From CAXTEJ01 sp964243295 (GTDB lineage: Bacteria; Actinomycetota; Actinomycetes; Actinomycetales; Angustibacteraceae): a DNA stretch of 64,000 bases. The position numbers and the translations under genes were made by a program. Of the stretch, positions 51,221-59,468 are shown piece by piece. The first letter of the stretch is position 1. Each line of letters begins with the position of its first letter. The DNA lies in contig CAXTEJ010000001.1 of the NCBI GenBank assembly GCA_964243295.1, forward strand, positions 124,001-188,000, written 5' to 3'. The notes beneath the pieces are model-generated. The model worked only from the letters and a program-made list of their open reading frames with translations. It was not told the origin of the DNA and ran no database searches.

Positions 51221-54145
51221 ATGTCTGCCATGATCCTCACCCGGGCGCGTCATGAGGGGGTGGCAGGTGCCGAGCGAGCGGTGTGCCGCGCCGAGCAGCC
51301 CGCTGCGGCCGTGACCCCGCTGCTGCGCCGGGCCCCGCTGCGCGCCCTGCGGTCCGGCGGCTGGGGCGCGCTGACCGTGGCGGCGCTGATGCTGCTGTCG
51401 GCGGCTGCGGCGTCCGGGCCGGTGCTCGACGCGGTGACGGCGAACGCGGCGCTGCGCGACCAGCTGGCGGCCGTGCCGGGCGGGGCTCCGGCGTCCTCGG
51501 CCGCCGTCGTGCGCGTGGTGGGTGGGGCGGGCGCGCAGGGACGAGGCGTGCTCGCCACGGCGCTGGACGACGTCCCCGGCCTTGGCGAGGCCACGACCAC
51601 GGCGAGCTCGATCGGCCGCGAGCAGATCGACCGGCAGATCCCCTTCACGCCCTACGTCTCCGCCGGCACCGGCGACGGCGAGCGCGCCCGGCTTTTCGGC
51701 GACGACCTGGTCGCGACCGACCCCGCGAAGGTCCTCGCTGTGACCTCGCGAGCCGCTGCCGCCTCGGCGCCGGCCGTGTGGCTGCCCGACCCGGTGGCCC
51801 GGCGCCTGGGTGTGACGGCGGGTCGTGTGGTCACGATCGGCGTCCGCCGCCGTGACGAGTCCAGTGCCGTGCGCGTCACAGTCGCGGGCACCTACGCCGT
51901 CCAGCGTGACGGCCGCACGCCGACCGACCCGCTGGGCAGCACCCGGTGGGCGCTGCGCGGCTCGTCGGTGCCACCGGACTCCCAGCTCGGAACCCTTCGC
52001 GCCTTCCTGCTGGTCACCGACGTCACGACCGCCGGCACGCTGGCGCGCCAGACCGGCGACACCCTGCTGTTCGCCGTCGAGGCGCAGCCGTCGCCGGCCG
52101 TGCCGACCCTCGAGCAGGCGGACGCCACCGTGGCGGCGATCAGGCGGCTGCAGCAGCAGGTGCGCGACCCCGCGATCGTCGGCGACACCCCCGACCGGCT
52201 CCGGGCCCAGGTCGTCACGGGCCTGCCCGGCCTGGTCGGCGACGCGTCCGCGGTCGCCGCCCGCACGGTCGCCTGGACGTCGACCCTGGCCGCGGCGGGG
52301 GTGGCGCTGGGTCTGCTCGCGGTGCTGGCGGCAGCCCTGCTGGGCACCGGACGCCGGCGCCGCGAGCTCGAGCTCACCGCAGCGCTGGGCATCCGACCGG
52401 CCACGACTGGCGCCCTGGCCGCCGCCGAGATGGTGCTTCCAGCGCTGCTCGGCGCCGTCCTCGGCACCGCGCTCGCGACGGTGGTCGTGCGGGTCGCCGG
52501 GCCGCCCGGCGCGCTGCCCGCGAGCGCGGTCCTGGACGGCGGGGTGCGAGCCGTGCTCGCCGCCGCGGTCGGCGTGCTGCTGGTCGCGATCTGGACGGCG
52601 CTGGCCGCTGCCCGGGCCGCGCGGCTGGTCGCGGCCGAGCGGCGCCCGCGGCCGTGGCCCTGGGAGGCCGGTCTCGCGCTCGTCGCCGTCACCGCCGCCG
52701 GGGCGCTGCTCACGCGACCCGACGGCACCGGCCCGCCCGGCCCGGTCGACCTGCTCGTCCCGCTGCTCGTCATCACCGCGACCGCCGCGCTGGGCACCCG
52801 GCTGGTGCTCGCGCTGGCGCGCCGGCGTACTCCGCGACCGTGGGGCCGACATCCGGCGCTGACGCTCGCGGTGCGGCGGCTGGTCGCGGGCGGTGACGTG
52901 CTGGTGGTCACGGCCCTCGCGACCGGCCTCGGGCTGCTCGTCTACGCCGTCGCTGCGGCGGGGTCGCTGCGGCAGGTGGCCGACGACCGTGCCGACGTCC
53001 GGGCCGGTGCTGCCGCGACCGCGGAGGTCGAGGTGTCGTGGCTGCTCGACCCCGGCGCCGCCCAGCTGCCGCAGAACCCGTCCGGCGAGGGCGCCGCGCT
53101 GCTCGGACAGCGGACGCTGCCGGTGCCGGGTACGCGTACGCCGCCGCTGCCCGCCGGCACCACGATCGTCTGGCGCGGGCGCACGACCGTGCCGCCCGAG
53201 TTCGGCAACGTCGACCTGCTCGTCGTCGACCCCGCCCGGTTCGACGCGGTCGCCCGGTGGGGCAGCGGTCCCGAACTGGCTGCGGCCCGAAGAGCGCTGC
53301 GGCAGCTCCGGACCGCCGACCGCACCACCACCCAGCAGGTGCGGGACGCCGCCGAGGACGTCGTCATCCCGGTGATCGCCGTCGGCGACGTGCTGCAGCG
53401 GCGGGGCGACCGCGCGGCGTTCACCACCCTGCAGGGCGACATCCCGGTGCGCGTCCTCGACCGGGTCGACGCCTTCCCGGGCACGGGATCCATCGGCATG
53501 CTGGTCGTGCCGGCCGACGCCCTCTTCTCCTACCTCGGTGAGGGCGACCCGCGCGTGCGCCCACCTGAGCGCAGCGGCCGCTTCAACCGGCTGCCGCCCG
53601 AGTTCTACCCCTCGCTCTGGTCGGCGACGGGCCCCGACGCCCTCACGGCGATCACCACGGCCGCCGACGTCGACCCCGGCGCCACGACCACCTACGCCCA
53701 GCTGTCGCAGCAGCCCGATCTTGTCGCCGCGCGCCGCGCCGGTGGCCTGCTCGTGGCGCTGGGCCTGGTCGTCGCGGCCCTCGGGGTGGTGGGCCTCTCC
53801 CTCGCAGCCGACCGCGCGACCCAGCGGGCGCTCGCTGCCGACGTCCTGCTCGAGCGGCTGGGGCTCGGACGACGGGGCACCCGCCGCGCCCGGACGCTGC
53901 AGCTGGCAGCGACCTGCCTGCTTGCCACGGGCCTCGCCGCGGTGGGCGTGGCGCTCGTGCGGCCGCTCGGCTCGCGGCTGCTCGACCCCGGCGGCGGTGA
54001 GTCGCCCGCGTTCGCGCTGCGGTTCGGCGTCGCGCCGGTGCTGGCCGCGGTCGTCACGCTGGTCGTCGCCCTGGCGCTGGGCGCTCTGGTGGCGGCTCGC
54101 CGGGCTGCGACCGCTCACCCGTCGGAGGTGCTGCGCGATGAGTGA
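51221..54145 (+). CDS. FtsX-like ABC transporter permease
   Basis: A 974-residue permease with an N-terminal helix (about 50-68), a large outer domain, a core of helices at about 350-520, another outer domain and a final FtsX-type block (LVALGLVVAALGVVGLSLAADR; VAPVLAAVVTLVVALALGALVA) ending HPSEVLRDE. The size suggests two FtsX units fused in one chain, as in MacB/LolE-type mechanotransmission exporters. Start is uncertain: ATG 51221, or GTG at 51263 or 51311. It overlaps the first ATPase gene by eight bases. Substrate unknown. Confidence 0.83.
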   Translation: MSAMILTRARHEGVAGAERAVCRAEQPAAAVTPLLRRAPLRALRSGGWGALTVAALMLLSAAAASGPVLDAVTANAALRDQLAAVPGGAPASSAAVVRVVGGAGAQGRGVLATALDDVPGLGEATTTASSIGREQIDRQIPFTPYVSAGTGDGERARLFGDDLVATDPAKVLAVTSRAAAASAPAVWLPDPVARRLGVTAGRVVTIGVRRRDESSAVRVTVAGTYAVQRDGRTPTDPLGSTRWALRGSSVPPDSQLGTLRAFLLVTDVTTAGTLARQTGDTLLFAVEAQPSPAVPTLEQADATVAAIRRLQQQVRDPAIVGDTPDRLRAQVVTGLPGLVGDASAVAARTVAWTSTLAAAGVALGLLAVLAAALLGTGRRRRELELTAALGIRPATTGALAAAEMVLPALLGAVLGTALATVVVRVAGPPGALPASAVLDGGVRAVLAAAVGVLLVAIWTALAAARAARLVAAERRPRPWPWEAGLALVAVTAAGALLTRPDGTGPPGPVDLLVPLLVITATAALGTRLVLALARRRTPRPWGRHPALTLAVRRLVAGGDVLVVTALATGLGLLVYAVAAAGSLRQVADDRADVRAGAAATAEVEVSWLLDPGAAQLPQNPSGEGAALLGQRTLPVPGTRTPPLPAGTTIVWRGRTTVPPEFGNVDLLVVDPARFDAVARWGSGPELAAARRALRQLRTADRTTTQQVRDAAEDVVIPVIAVGDVLQRRGDRAAFTTLQGDIPVRVLDRVDAFPGTGSIGMLVVPADALFSYLGEGDPRVRPPERSGRFNRLPPEFYPSLWSATGPDALTAITTAADVDPGATTTYAQLSQQPDLVAARRAGGLLVALGLVVAALGVVGLSLAADRATQRALAADVLLERLGLGRRGTRRARTLQLAATCLLATGLAAVGVALVRPLGSRLLDPGGGESPAFALRFGVAPVLAAVVTLVVALALGALVAARRAATAHPSEVLRDE

Positions 54146-54971
54146 GGTCGAGGCGGCCCGGTGCGCCCGCCTGGTGCGCATCTACGGCTCGGTGACCGGC
54201 GAGGTGCACGCCCTGCGGGGGGTCGACGCGACGTTCGCCGCGCGCACCGTCACCGCGGTCACGGGCCCGTCCGGCAGCGGGAAGTCGAGCCTGCTGCAGG
54301 TGCTCGCGCTGCGCGAGCGGCAGAGCGGCGGCGAGCTGTGGGTCGCCGGCCGCGACACCGGCCGGCTGTCGCGGACGACGCTGCGCACCCTGCGCCGCAC
54401 CTCGGTCGCGTGGGTCGCGCAGCGACCGACCCACGGGCTCTTCGAGCACCTCACCGCGACCGAGCAGCTCGCCCAGGTGGCGGTGCTGCGGTCGGCCGAC
54501 CGTGGCGAGGGTGCCGCGCTGCTGGAGCGGCTCGGGCTCGCCGGCCGCGAGCACGCGAGGGCGCGCGAGCTGTCCGGCGGCGAGCAGCAGCGCCTCGCCG
54601 TGGCGGCCGCCGTGCTCGGCCGGCCGGCACTGGTCGTCGCGGACGAGCCCACCGCCGAGCTGGACGACGCCACGTCGGCCCTCGTGCTCGCCGAGCTGCG
54701 CCGGTGCGCGGCCGAGGGCGCGGCCGTCGTCCTCGCGACGCACGACCGGCGGGCGGTCGCGGCGTCCGACCGGGTGCTCCACCTGACCCACGGCGTGCTG
54801 TCGACCCAGTCCGCCGCCGGCGGCCCGGCGACCGCGAGCATCGACTCGACCGGGCGGCTGCAGCTGAGCGCCGAGGCGCTGCGGCTGTTCCCCGACCGGC
54901 TCGCGCGGGTGGTCGTGGAGGCCGACGGGGTGCGGCTGCTCCCGCCCTCGGCGGGGGGCGACGGTGGCTGA
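54138..54971 (+). CDS. ABC transporter ATP-binding protein (MacB/LolD type)
   Basis: A 277-residue ATPase with Walker A GPSGSGKSSLL (about 45-55), ABC signature LSGGEQQRLAVA, Walker B LVVADEPTAELDD and H-loop ATHDRRAVAA. A C-terminal extension of about 60 residues follows. ATG 54138 lies eight bases inside the permease gene with GGAGG upstream. It likely drives the FtsX-type permease. Confidence 0.9.
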   Translation: MSEVEAARCARLVRIYGSVTGEVHALRGVDATFAARTVTAVTGPSGSGKSSLLQVLALRERQSGGELWVAGRDTGRLSRTTLRTLRRTSVAWVAQRPTHGLFEHLTATEQLAQVAVLRSADRGEGAALLERLGLAGREHARARELSGGEQQRLAVAAAVLGRPALVVADEPTAELDDATSALVLAELRRCAAEGAAVVLATHDRRAVAASDRVLHLTHGVLSTQSAAGGPATASIDSTGRLQLSAEALRLFPDRLARVVVEADGVRLLPPSAGGDGG

Positions 54972-55617
54972 CCTGCTGGTGGTCCACGACGTCACCCACG
55001 TCGTGGGCGCGACCCGCACGACCGTCCTGCGCGGGGTGTCGCTGCGCGTGGACCCCGGCACGCTCGTCGCGCTCGCCGGCCGGTCGGGCTCGGGCAAGTC
55101 CTCGCTGTGCCACCTGGTCGCGGGGCTGGCGGAGCCGACGTCCGGCACGGTGCTGATCGACGGCACCCCGGCCCATCACGTGCGCGACTGGGCCACCGTC
55201 TCGCTGCTGCCGCAGCGCCTCGCGCTGGTCGAGGAGCTGACCGTCGCCGAGAACGTCCTCGCCCCGGCGGTGCTGCGCGGAGCACACGGACCGGACGAGC
55301 AGGCGCTCACCGACCGGCTGCTCGAGCGGCTCGACCTCGCGGCGCTCACCGACCGCCCCGTGACGCGCACCTCCCTCGGCGAGCAGCAGCGCACCGCCCT
55401 CGCCCGGGCCCTCGTGCTGGCCCCGCGCCTCGCCGTCCTCGACGAGCCCACCGGTCACCAGGACGACGACCACGTACGTGGCGTCCTCGCCGGCCTCGCC
55501 GTCGCCCGCGACCTCGGCTGCGCCGTGCTCGTCGCCACCCACGACGAGCGCGTCCTCGCCGTCGCCGACGTGGTCGTCACCATGAGCGACGGCCGCGTCG
55601 TCCCCCCCTCCCCGTGA
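54964..55617 (+). CDS. Second ABC ATPase with a changed signature motif
   Basis: A 217-residue ATPase: Walker A GRSGSGKSSLC, Walker B LAVLDEPTGHQDDD and H-loop ATHDERVLA are intact, but the LSGGQ signature reads SLGEQQ (TSLGEQQRTALARAL). The two ATPases may form a heterodimer with one degenerate site. GTG 54964 overlaps the previous gene by eight bases. Its stop (55615-55617) lies in the first unit of the tandem repeat array. Confidence 0.87.
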   Translation: MADLLVVHDVTHVVGATRTTVLRGVSLRVDPGTLVALAGRSGSGKSSLCHLVAGLAEPTSGTVLIDGTPAHHVRDWATVSLLPQRLALVEELTVAENVLAPAVLRGAHGPDEQALTDRLLERLDLAALTDRPVTRTSLGEQQRTALARALVLAPRLAVLDEPTGHQDDDHVRGVLAGLAVARDLGCAVLVATHDERVLAVADVVVTMSDGRVVPPSP

Positions 55618-55762
55618 TCATGCGATCCCGGCCCACCGTCCCCGTGATCATGCAATTCCGGCCCACCGTCCCCGTGATCTTGCGATCCCGGCCCACCGTC
55701 CCCGTGATCTTGCGATCCCGGCCCACCCGCCTCGTGATCTTGCGTCAGCGGCCCGCTGGCCG
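55614..55762. repeat. Tandem array of 30-bp units starting GTGATCATGCGATCCCGG
   Basis: Units begin at 55614, 55644, 55674, 55704 and 55734, exactly 30 bp apart. Core GTGATC(A/T)TGCRATYCCGGC is followed by CCACCGTCCCC spacers. The first three differ by one to four bases; the last is degenerate. The first unit contains the stop of the ABC ATPase gene. One more single copy occurs at 56042-56060. Confidence 0.9.
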
Positions 55763-56171
55763 GTGACGGATCCAGCTGAGGACGCGTCCACAGGGCTCGT
55801 GCCCGGCGGCCGCCTTCTGTCGGTCGGCGGCGCCGGTCGCGTCCGGGTCGGGCGCCACAACGGCGGGCAGAAGTCACCGTGCGACGGGCCGGCAAGCACG
55901 GACATCGGCTTCCACCAAGACCTCTGCCAGCCGGTGTGGCCGCGACCGTGTCTGGATGGCGAAGCCGGGCCGGGTCACCGTGGTCGGTGGGACGACGGCC
56001 ACGGTCGCGAGGGTGCGGGCGAGGTCGACGCGGCCCCCGTCGTGATCATGCGATTCAGGCACCTCCCGCGACGACCCTGGACTTTCCGCGTGCTGCAGCC
56101 CGAGGAAGGTCCAGGCTCATCCACCTAACGTGATCAACCGGGGCCGGGGTGGCCCCACCCACCCTTGCCCG
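55763..56171. other. 409-bp stretch without a credible gene
   Basis: Only one diverged copy of the GTGATCATGCGATTCAGGC element (56042-56060) and a CGTGATCAACCGGGG partial copy near 56129 are recognisable. A 121-codon open frame here has no recognisable domain and is probably chance. Confidence 0.6.
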
Positions 56172-56185
56172 ACCGAACGTTCGGT
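56172..56185. promoter_or_regulatory. Perfect palindrome ACCGAACGTTCGGT (PaaR-like operator)
   Basis: The 14-bp palindrome fits the ACCGnnCGnnCGGT core recalled for PaaR, the TetR-family repressor of phenylacetate genes in Corynebacterium. The flanks do not extend that palindrome. It lies 66 bp before an ATG and just ahead of paaD/paaE remnants, which supports the identity. Confidence 0.6.
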
Positions 56186-56251
56186 TCTAGGCTCGCTGGC
56201 CAGCTGCTGCGGGCCCCGCCGGGCGGCGACCGCGACGAGCCGGGGAGCGCC

Positions 56252-56465
56252 ATGACCACGCTGACCACGAGCGCGACCGACGCGCTCGTCGAGTGCCACC
56301 AGTCGCTGCTCGTCAGTGCGGTGCAGGCGGTGGCACCGCACCCCCGCGCGATCCTCGCCATCACTGTCGACACGGTGCGAGAGGTGTTGCGGGACAACGG
56401 TTTCGAACCTCAACTGGTCACCCTGCTGCCAGAGGCGCCCGGCGACCGGCTCGCCGCCGAGCTCG
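56252..56465 (+). pseudogene. Unidentified 5' fragment before the paaD remnant
   Basis: An open frame from ATG 56252 (after GGGGAGCGCC) reads TTLTTSATDALVECHQSLLV and RAILAITVDTVREVLRDNGF, plausible protein of about 70 residues. It then runs into Arg/His-rich text as the frame of the paaD remnant takes over. The fragment is not recognised; it may be the start of an adjacent gene joined by deletion. Confidence 0.4.
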
Positions 56466-56860
56466 GCGGTCACCGACGACGGCACCGTCGAGGTCACCAT
56501 CACGCCGACGTGCAGAGGCTGCTCCGCCATGGGACGCCATCGCGGACGACGTGCGCAAGCCGTTGCGACGCAGGGCTTCTCGCGGGTCGATGTGATGACC
56601 GTGCTGCGACCCGCGTGGACCACCAACTGGATGAGCGAGGACGAGCGCCGCGGCTCGCCGTCTACGGCGTGGCGCCGCCCGGCCGCACGTCGCCACACAC
56701 CAGTCGCCGCCGGGCCCGTCGCCCGCACGCTCTGCGTGCGGTGCCCGCAGTTCAGCTCCGCCGACACCGTGAGCTGTCGCGGTTCGGGTCGACGTCCCGC
56801 AAGTCGTTGTGGCAGTGCGCTTCTTGCCGGGGACCGTTCGATCTCTTCAATGACATCTGA
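56466..56860 (+). pseudogene. paaD: Frameshifted paaD remnant (phenylacetyl-CoA epoxidase accessory)
   Basis: PaaD-like segments appear in turn in different frames: VTDDGTVEVTITPTCRGCSAM, then DAIADDVRK, then QGFSRVDVMTVLRPAWTTNW, then LAVYGVAPPGRTSPHTS, then PVARTLCVRCPQFSSADT and finally LSRFGSTSRKSLWQCASC with FDLFNDI and a stop. At least four frameshifts separate them, and the N-terminal part is missing. PaaD helps mature the multicomponent phenylacetyl-CoA epoxidase. This copy cannot make a working protein. Confidence 0.75.
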
Positions 56861-57220
56861 GGTGCCTGCCGTCACGAGCGCGCGGGGTATCCACCCGCTG
56901 CGCGGCGCGGCCGTCGAGGCGCTCACCGACACTGCCGTCGTCATCACCTTCCACGTGCCGCCGTCACTGGTCGACGACTTCACCTACGCGCCAGCCCAGC
57001 ACCTCACGGTGGCCGCTGAGATCGACGGACAACTGCTGCGCCGCAGCCACTCCGTCTCCTCGCCCCACCCGGCCCGTTCGGCAGCTGCCAGGTCATGGTG
57101 CGCCTCCACGGGCGCACGAGCACCGTCGCGATGCCCGACGAGGGTTCGGTCCTCGGTGCGACGCTCACCTGCCAGGCCGTGCCCACTGGCGACCGGCTCG
57201 TCGTCGACGTCGACGCCTGA
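56850..57220 (+). pseudogene. paaE: Internally deleted paaE remnant (epoxidase reductase)
   Basis: The start ATG 56850 overlaps the paaD remnant. It encodes a PaaE-like opening (IHPLRGAAVEALTDTAVVITF; YAPAQHLTVAAEIDG; LLRRSHSVSSP). Then a frameshift leads directly into text like the C-terminal ferredoxin domain (MVRLHGRTSTVAMPDEGSV) and the closing LTCQAVPTGDRLVVDVDA. The FAD/NAD part and the iron-sulfur cysteines are gone. A full PaaE is about 350 residues; only about 120 remain. Confidence 0.7.
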
Positions 57221-57226
57221 CCCGCG

Positions 57227-58246
57227 GTGACCGGTGCGGGCGAGCCCCTGGCCTGGTTCGGCGACCAGGTGCGCGTAGGCCTGTCAGAGGTGCGGCACGA
57301 CGCCGGCGCCCTCGACGAGGGTGGCTGGTGGGCCGTCGTCGTCGACTTCGCCGGGGGGCTGGTGGCCGGCCGGTTCGAGCGCCGCGTCGCGGGGCCGCCG
57401 CCGGTGGCGCCGTGGGTGCCGCTGACCGGGCCGTGGCGCAGCTCGCTCGACCGGACGTCGTACGAGGCCGGGGTGCGCGCGATCCGGTCGCGCATCGGTG
57501 CCGGCACCGTCTACCAGGTCAACCTCTGCCGCGTGCTCGAGCACGACCTGCCTTCGGACGCCGACCTGCTCGGCCTCGCTGGTGTGACCGCCGCCGGCAA
57601 CCCGGCGCCGTACCAGGGGTTCGTGCGGCTGCCGGGCGCCGAGGTGGTGTGCGCGTCGCCCGAGCTGTTCCTGCACCGCGCCGGCGGCCGCGTCACCACC
57701 GGGCCCATCAAGGGCACCGCGCCGACGCCCCACCTGCTGCTGGCCAAGGACGTCGACGAGAACGTGATGATCGTCGACCTGTCGCGCAACGACCTCAGCC
57801 TCGTCAGCCGCACCGGCTCGGTGGTCGTCGACGCGCTGCTCGAGGTCCAGCACCACCCCGGGCTGGTGCACCTGGTGTCCCGGGTTTCTGGCGCGCTGCG
57901 GCCCGGCACCACGTGGGCCGACCTGCTCGGCGCGACGCTGCCGCCGGCGTCCGTCACGGGGGCGCCGAAGTCGACCGCGCTCGCGGCGATCGCCGACCTC
58001 GAGCCGGTCGGGCGCGGGCCCTACTGCGGCGCGGTCGGCTGGGTCGATGCGGACGCCGGCACCGCGCAGCTGGCCGTCACGATCCGCAGCTTCTGGCGCG
58101 CGACGTCGGACGACGGCCGCCCGGTCGTGAGGTTCGGCACCGGTGCCGGCATCACGTGGGGCTCGGACCCCGCGGGCGAGTGGGACGAGACCCGGCTCAA
58201 GGCGCGGCGCCTGGTCGGGCTGGCGGGCGGGGCGCCTGCGGCCTAG
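57227..58246 (+). CDS. pabB: Aminodeoxychorismate synthase component I (PabB type)
   Basis: A 339-residue chorismate-binding enzyme making 4-amino-4-deoxychorismate for folate. The PIKGT motif (P160-I-K162-G-T) marks PabB rather than TrpE, which has PIAGT. Other parts: GTVYQVNLCRVLE, CASPELFLHR, DENVMIVDLSRNDLS, PPASVTGAPKSTAL and FGTGAGITWGSDP. It lacks the long N-terminal domain of full PabB. GTG 57227 lies six bases after the paaE remnant. The glutaminase partner is probably the product of 41041-41682. Confidence 0.9.
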   Translation: MTGAGEPLAWFGDQVRVGLSEVRHDAGALDEGGWWAVVVDFAGGLVAGRFERRVAGPPPVAPWVPLTGPWRSSLDRTSYEAGVRAIRSRIGAGTVYQVNLCRVLEHDLPSDADLLGLAGVTAAGNPAPYQGFVRLPGAEVVCASPELFLHRAGGRVTTGPIKGTAPTPHLLLAKDVDENVMIVDLSRNDLSLVSRTGSVVVDALLEVQHHPGLVHLVSRVSGALRPGTTWADLLGATLPPASVTGAPKSTALAAIADLEPVGRGPYCGAVGWVDADAGTAQLAVTIRSFWRATSDDGRPVVRFGTGAGITWGSDPAGEWDETRLKARRLVGLAGGAPAA

Positions 58247-58306
58247 CCGGTTTGTCTCGGTACCGGACGGGTATTCCCGGCCCAGTCGAACACCCGGAGG
58301 TTCTCG

Positions 58307-59203
58307 GTGCCCAGCCGTTCCCACGCCCGACGCGGCACCGCTGTCGCCCTGCTGCTCGCGCTCGTCGCGTCCGGCTGCAGCGACACCGATGCGGGCACCA
58401 CGGCGCGCGACCGCGCGGCGGAGGTCGTCGACGCCGTCAAGAACGCCGTGGCCAAGGCCCGGGAGGGCAACGACACGGCGTCCGGTGCCGTCGACGCCGG
58501 CCAGGCCGCCCCCATCCGCGCCGACACGCGCACCGCCTTCGACTACGACCAGTACACGAGCACCCTCGGGTCGGTCATCAGCTCGCTCGAGGACTATTGG
58601 GCGACGGCGCTGCCGGCGAGCTTCGGCGCGCGGTACAGCTCGCCGCAGCGCTTCGTCTATTACCGCTCCGACCAGCAGCCGCCCGGCCCGACGTGCGGTG
58701 AGGAGCCGGCGCCGGCGAACAACGCGTTCTACTGCCCCGCCGGCGACTTCATCGCCTGGGACGAGACCGGCCTGATCATCCCGCTGTACGTGCAGGCTGG
58801 GGACTTCGCCGCCGGCTTCGTCCTGGCGCACGAGTTCGGGCACGCCATGCAGGCCCGGCTGCCGCAGCAGGAGCAGGTGGGGGTGCTGCGCGAGCTGCAG
58901 GCCGACTGCTTCGCCGGCTCATGGTCGGCGCACGTGCAGGAACAGGGCCTGCTGGAGGCGGGCGACCTCGACGAGGCGACGCTCGCGGTCTTCTCCGCGC
59001 GCGACGTCCCCGGCACGGCCTGGACCGACCCGCGGGCCCACGGCAGCGGCTTCGAGCGCACGCGCGCCTTCACCGACGGCTACGAGAGCGGCCCCAAGGC
59101 GTGCTACCCCGCGCCTGCCGAGGACTGGATCGTGGAGGCGGCCGGCTCGACCGGCGGCGCCGCGACCGGCGCGCCGACGCCCACCGACGGCGCCACCCCG
59201 TAA
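58307..59203 (+). CDS. Lipoprotein neutral zinc metallopeptidase
   Basis: A 298-residue exported protein with a lipobox LVASGC (C24). The zinc site is H175-E-F-G-H179 (LAHEFGHAMQ) with ELQADCFAG downstream, the pattern of YpfJ-like neutral zinc peptidases. The tail is Thr/Gly/Ala-rich. GTG 58307; a 60-bp gap separates it from pabB. The repeat array at 59209 begins five bases after its stop. Substrate unknown. Confidence 0.88.
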   Translation: MPSRSHARRGTAVALLLALVASGCSDTDAGTTARDRAAEVVDAVKNAVAKAREGNDTASGAVDAGQAAPIRADTRTAFDYDQYTSTLGSVISSLEDYWATALPASFGARYSSPQRFVYYRSDQQPPGPTCGEEPAPANNAFYCPAGDFIAWDETGLIIPLYVQAGDFAAGFVLAHEFGHAMQARLPQQEQVGVLRELQADCFAGSWSAHVQEQGLLEAGDLDEATLAVFSARDVPGTAWTDPRAHGSGFERTRAFTDGYESGPKACYPAPAEDWIVEAAGSTGGAATGAPTPTDGATP

Positions 59204-59208
59204 CGCGC

Positions 59209-59420
59209 GTGATCATGCGATCGCGGCCCGGGCGAGCCGGAATTGCATGATCACGGTGGGTCGGCGCCGGTGGACGGCCGGAGCGAGCCGGAATCGCATG
59301 ATCACGGCGGGTCGGCGCCGGTGGGCGGCCGGAGCGAGCCGGGATTGCATGATCACGGCGGGGTTGGCGCCAGTGGGCGGCCGGTGCGTGCCCGGGATCG
59401 CATGATCCCGGGGGGGTCGG
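59209..59420. repeat. Tandem array of about 51-bp units with GCATGATCACGG core
   Basis: One inverted copy (GTGATCATGCGATCGCGGCC) at 59209 is followed by forward copies of GCATGATCACGG at 59245, 59296, 59347 and a diverged one at 59400. Spacings are 51, 51 and 53. Units share GGGTCGGCGCCGGTG and CGGCCGGAGCGAGCCGG. It fills the gap between the peptidase and the convergent permease gene. Confidence 0.88.
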
Positions 59421-59468
59421 CGGGGCTGTGCGCGGCGGCGGCAAGCGCCGGTCGGTGCAGCCGCCGGC

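Noticed and set aside
51179..54181. Minus-strand open frame of 1000 codons opposite the FtsX permease
   Set aside because: Arg/Gly/Glu-rich shadow without membrane segments or motifs, while the plus-strand frame has FtsX helices.
55614..55762. CRISPR array
   Set aside because: Units are contiguous 30-bp repeats with near-identical full length; there are no unique spacers and no cas genes.
55763..56128. 121-codon open frame after the 30-bp array
   Set aside because: No recognisable motif, atypical composition, overlaps repeat copies; more likely chance.
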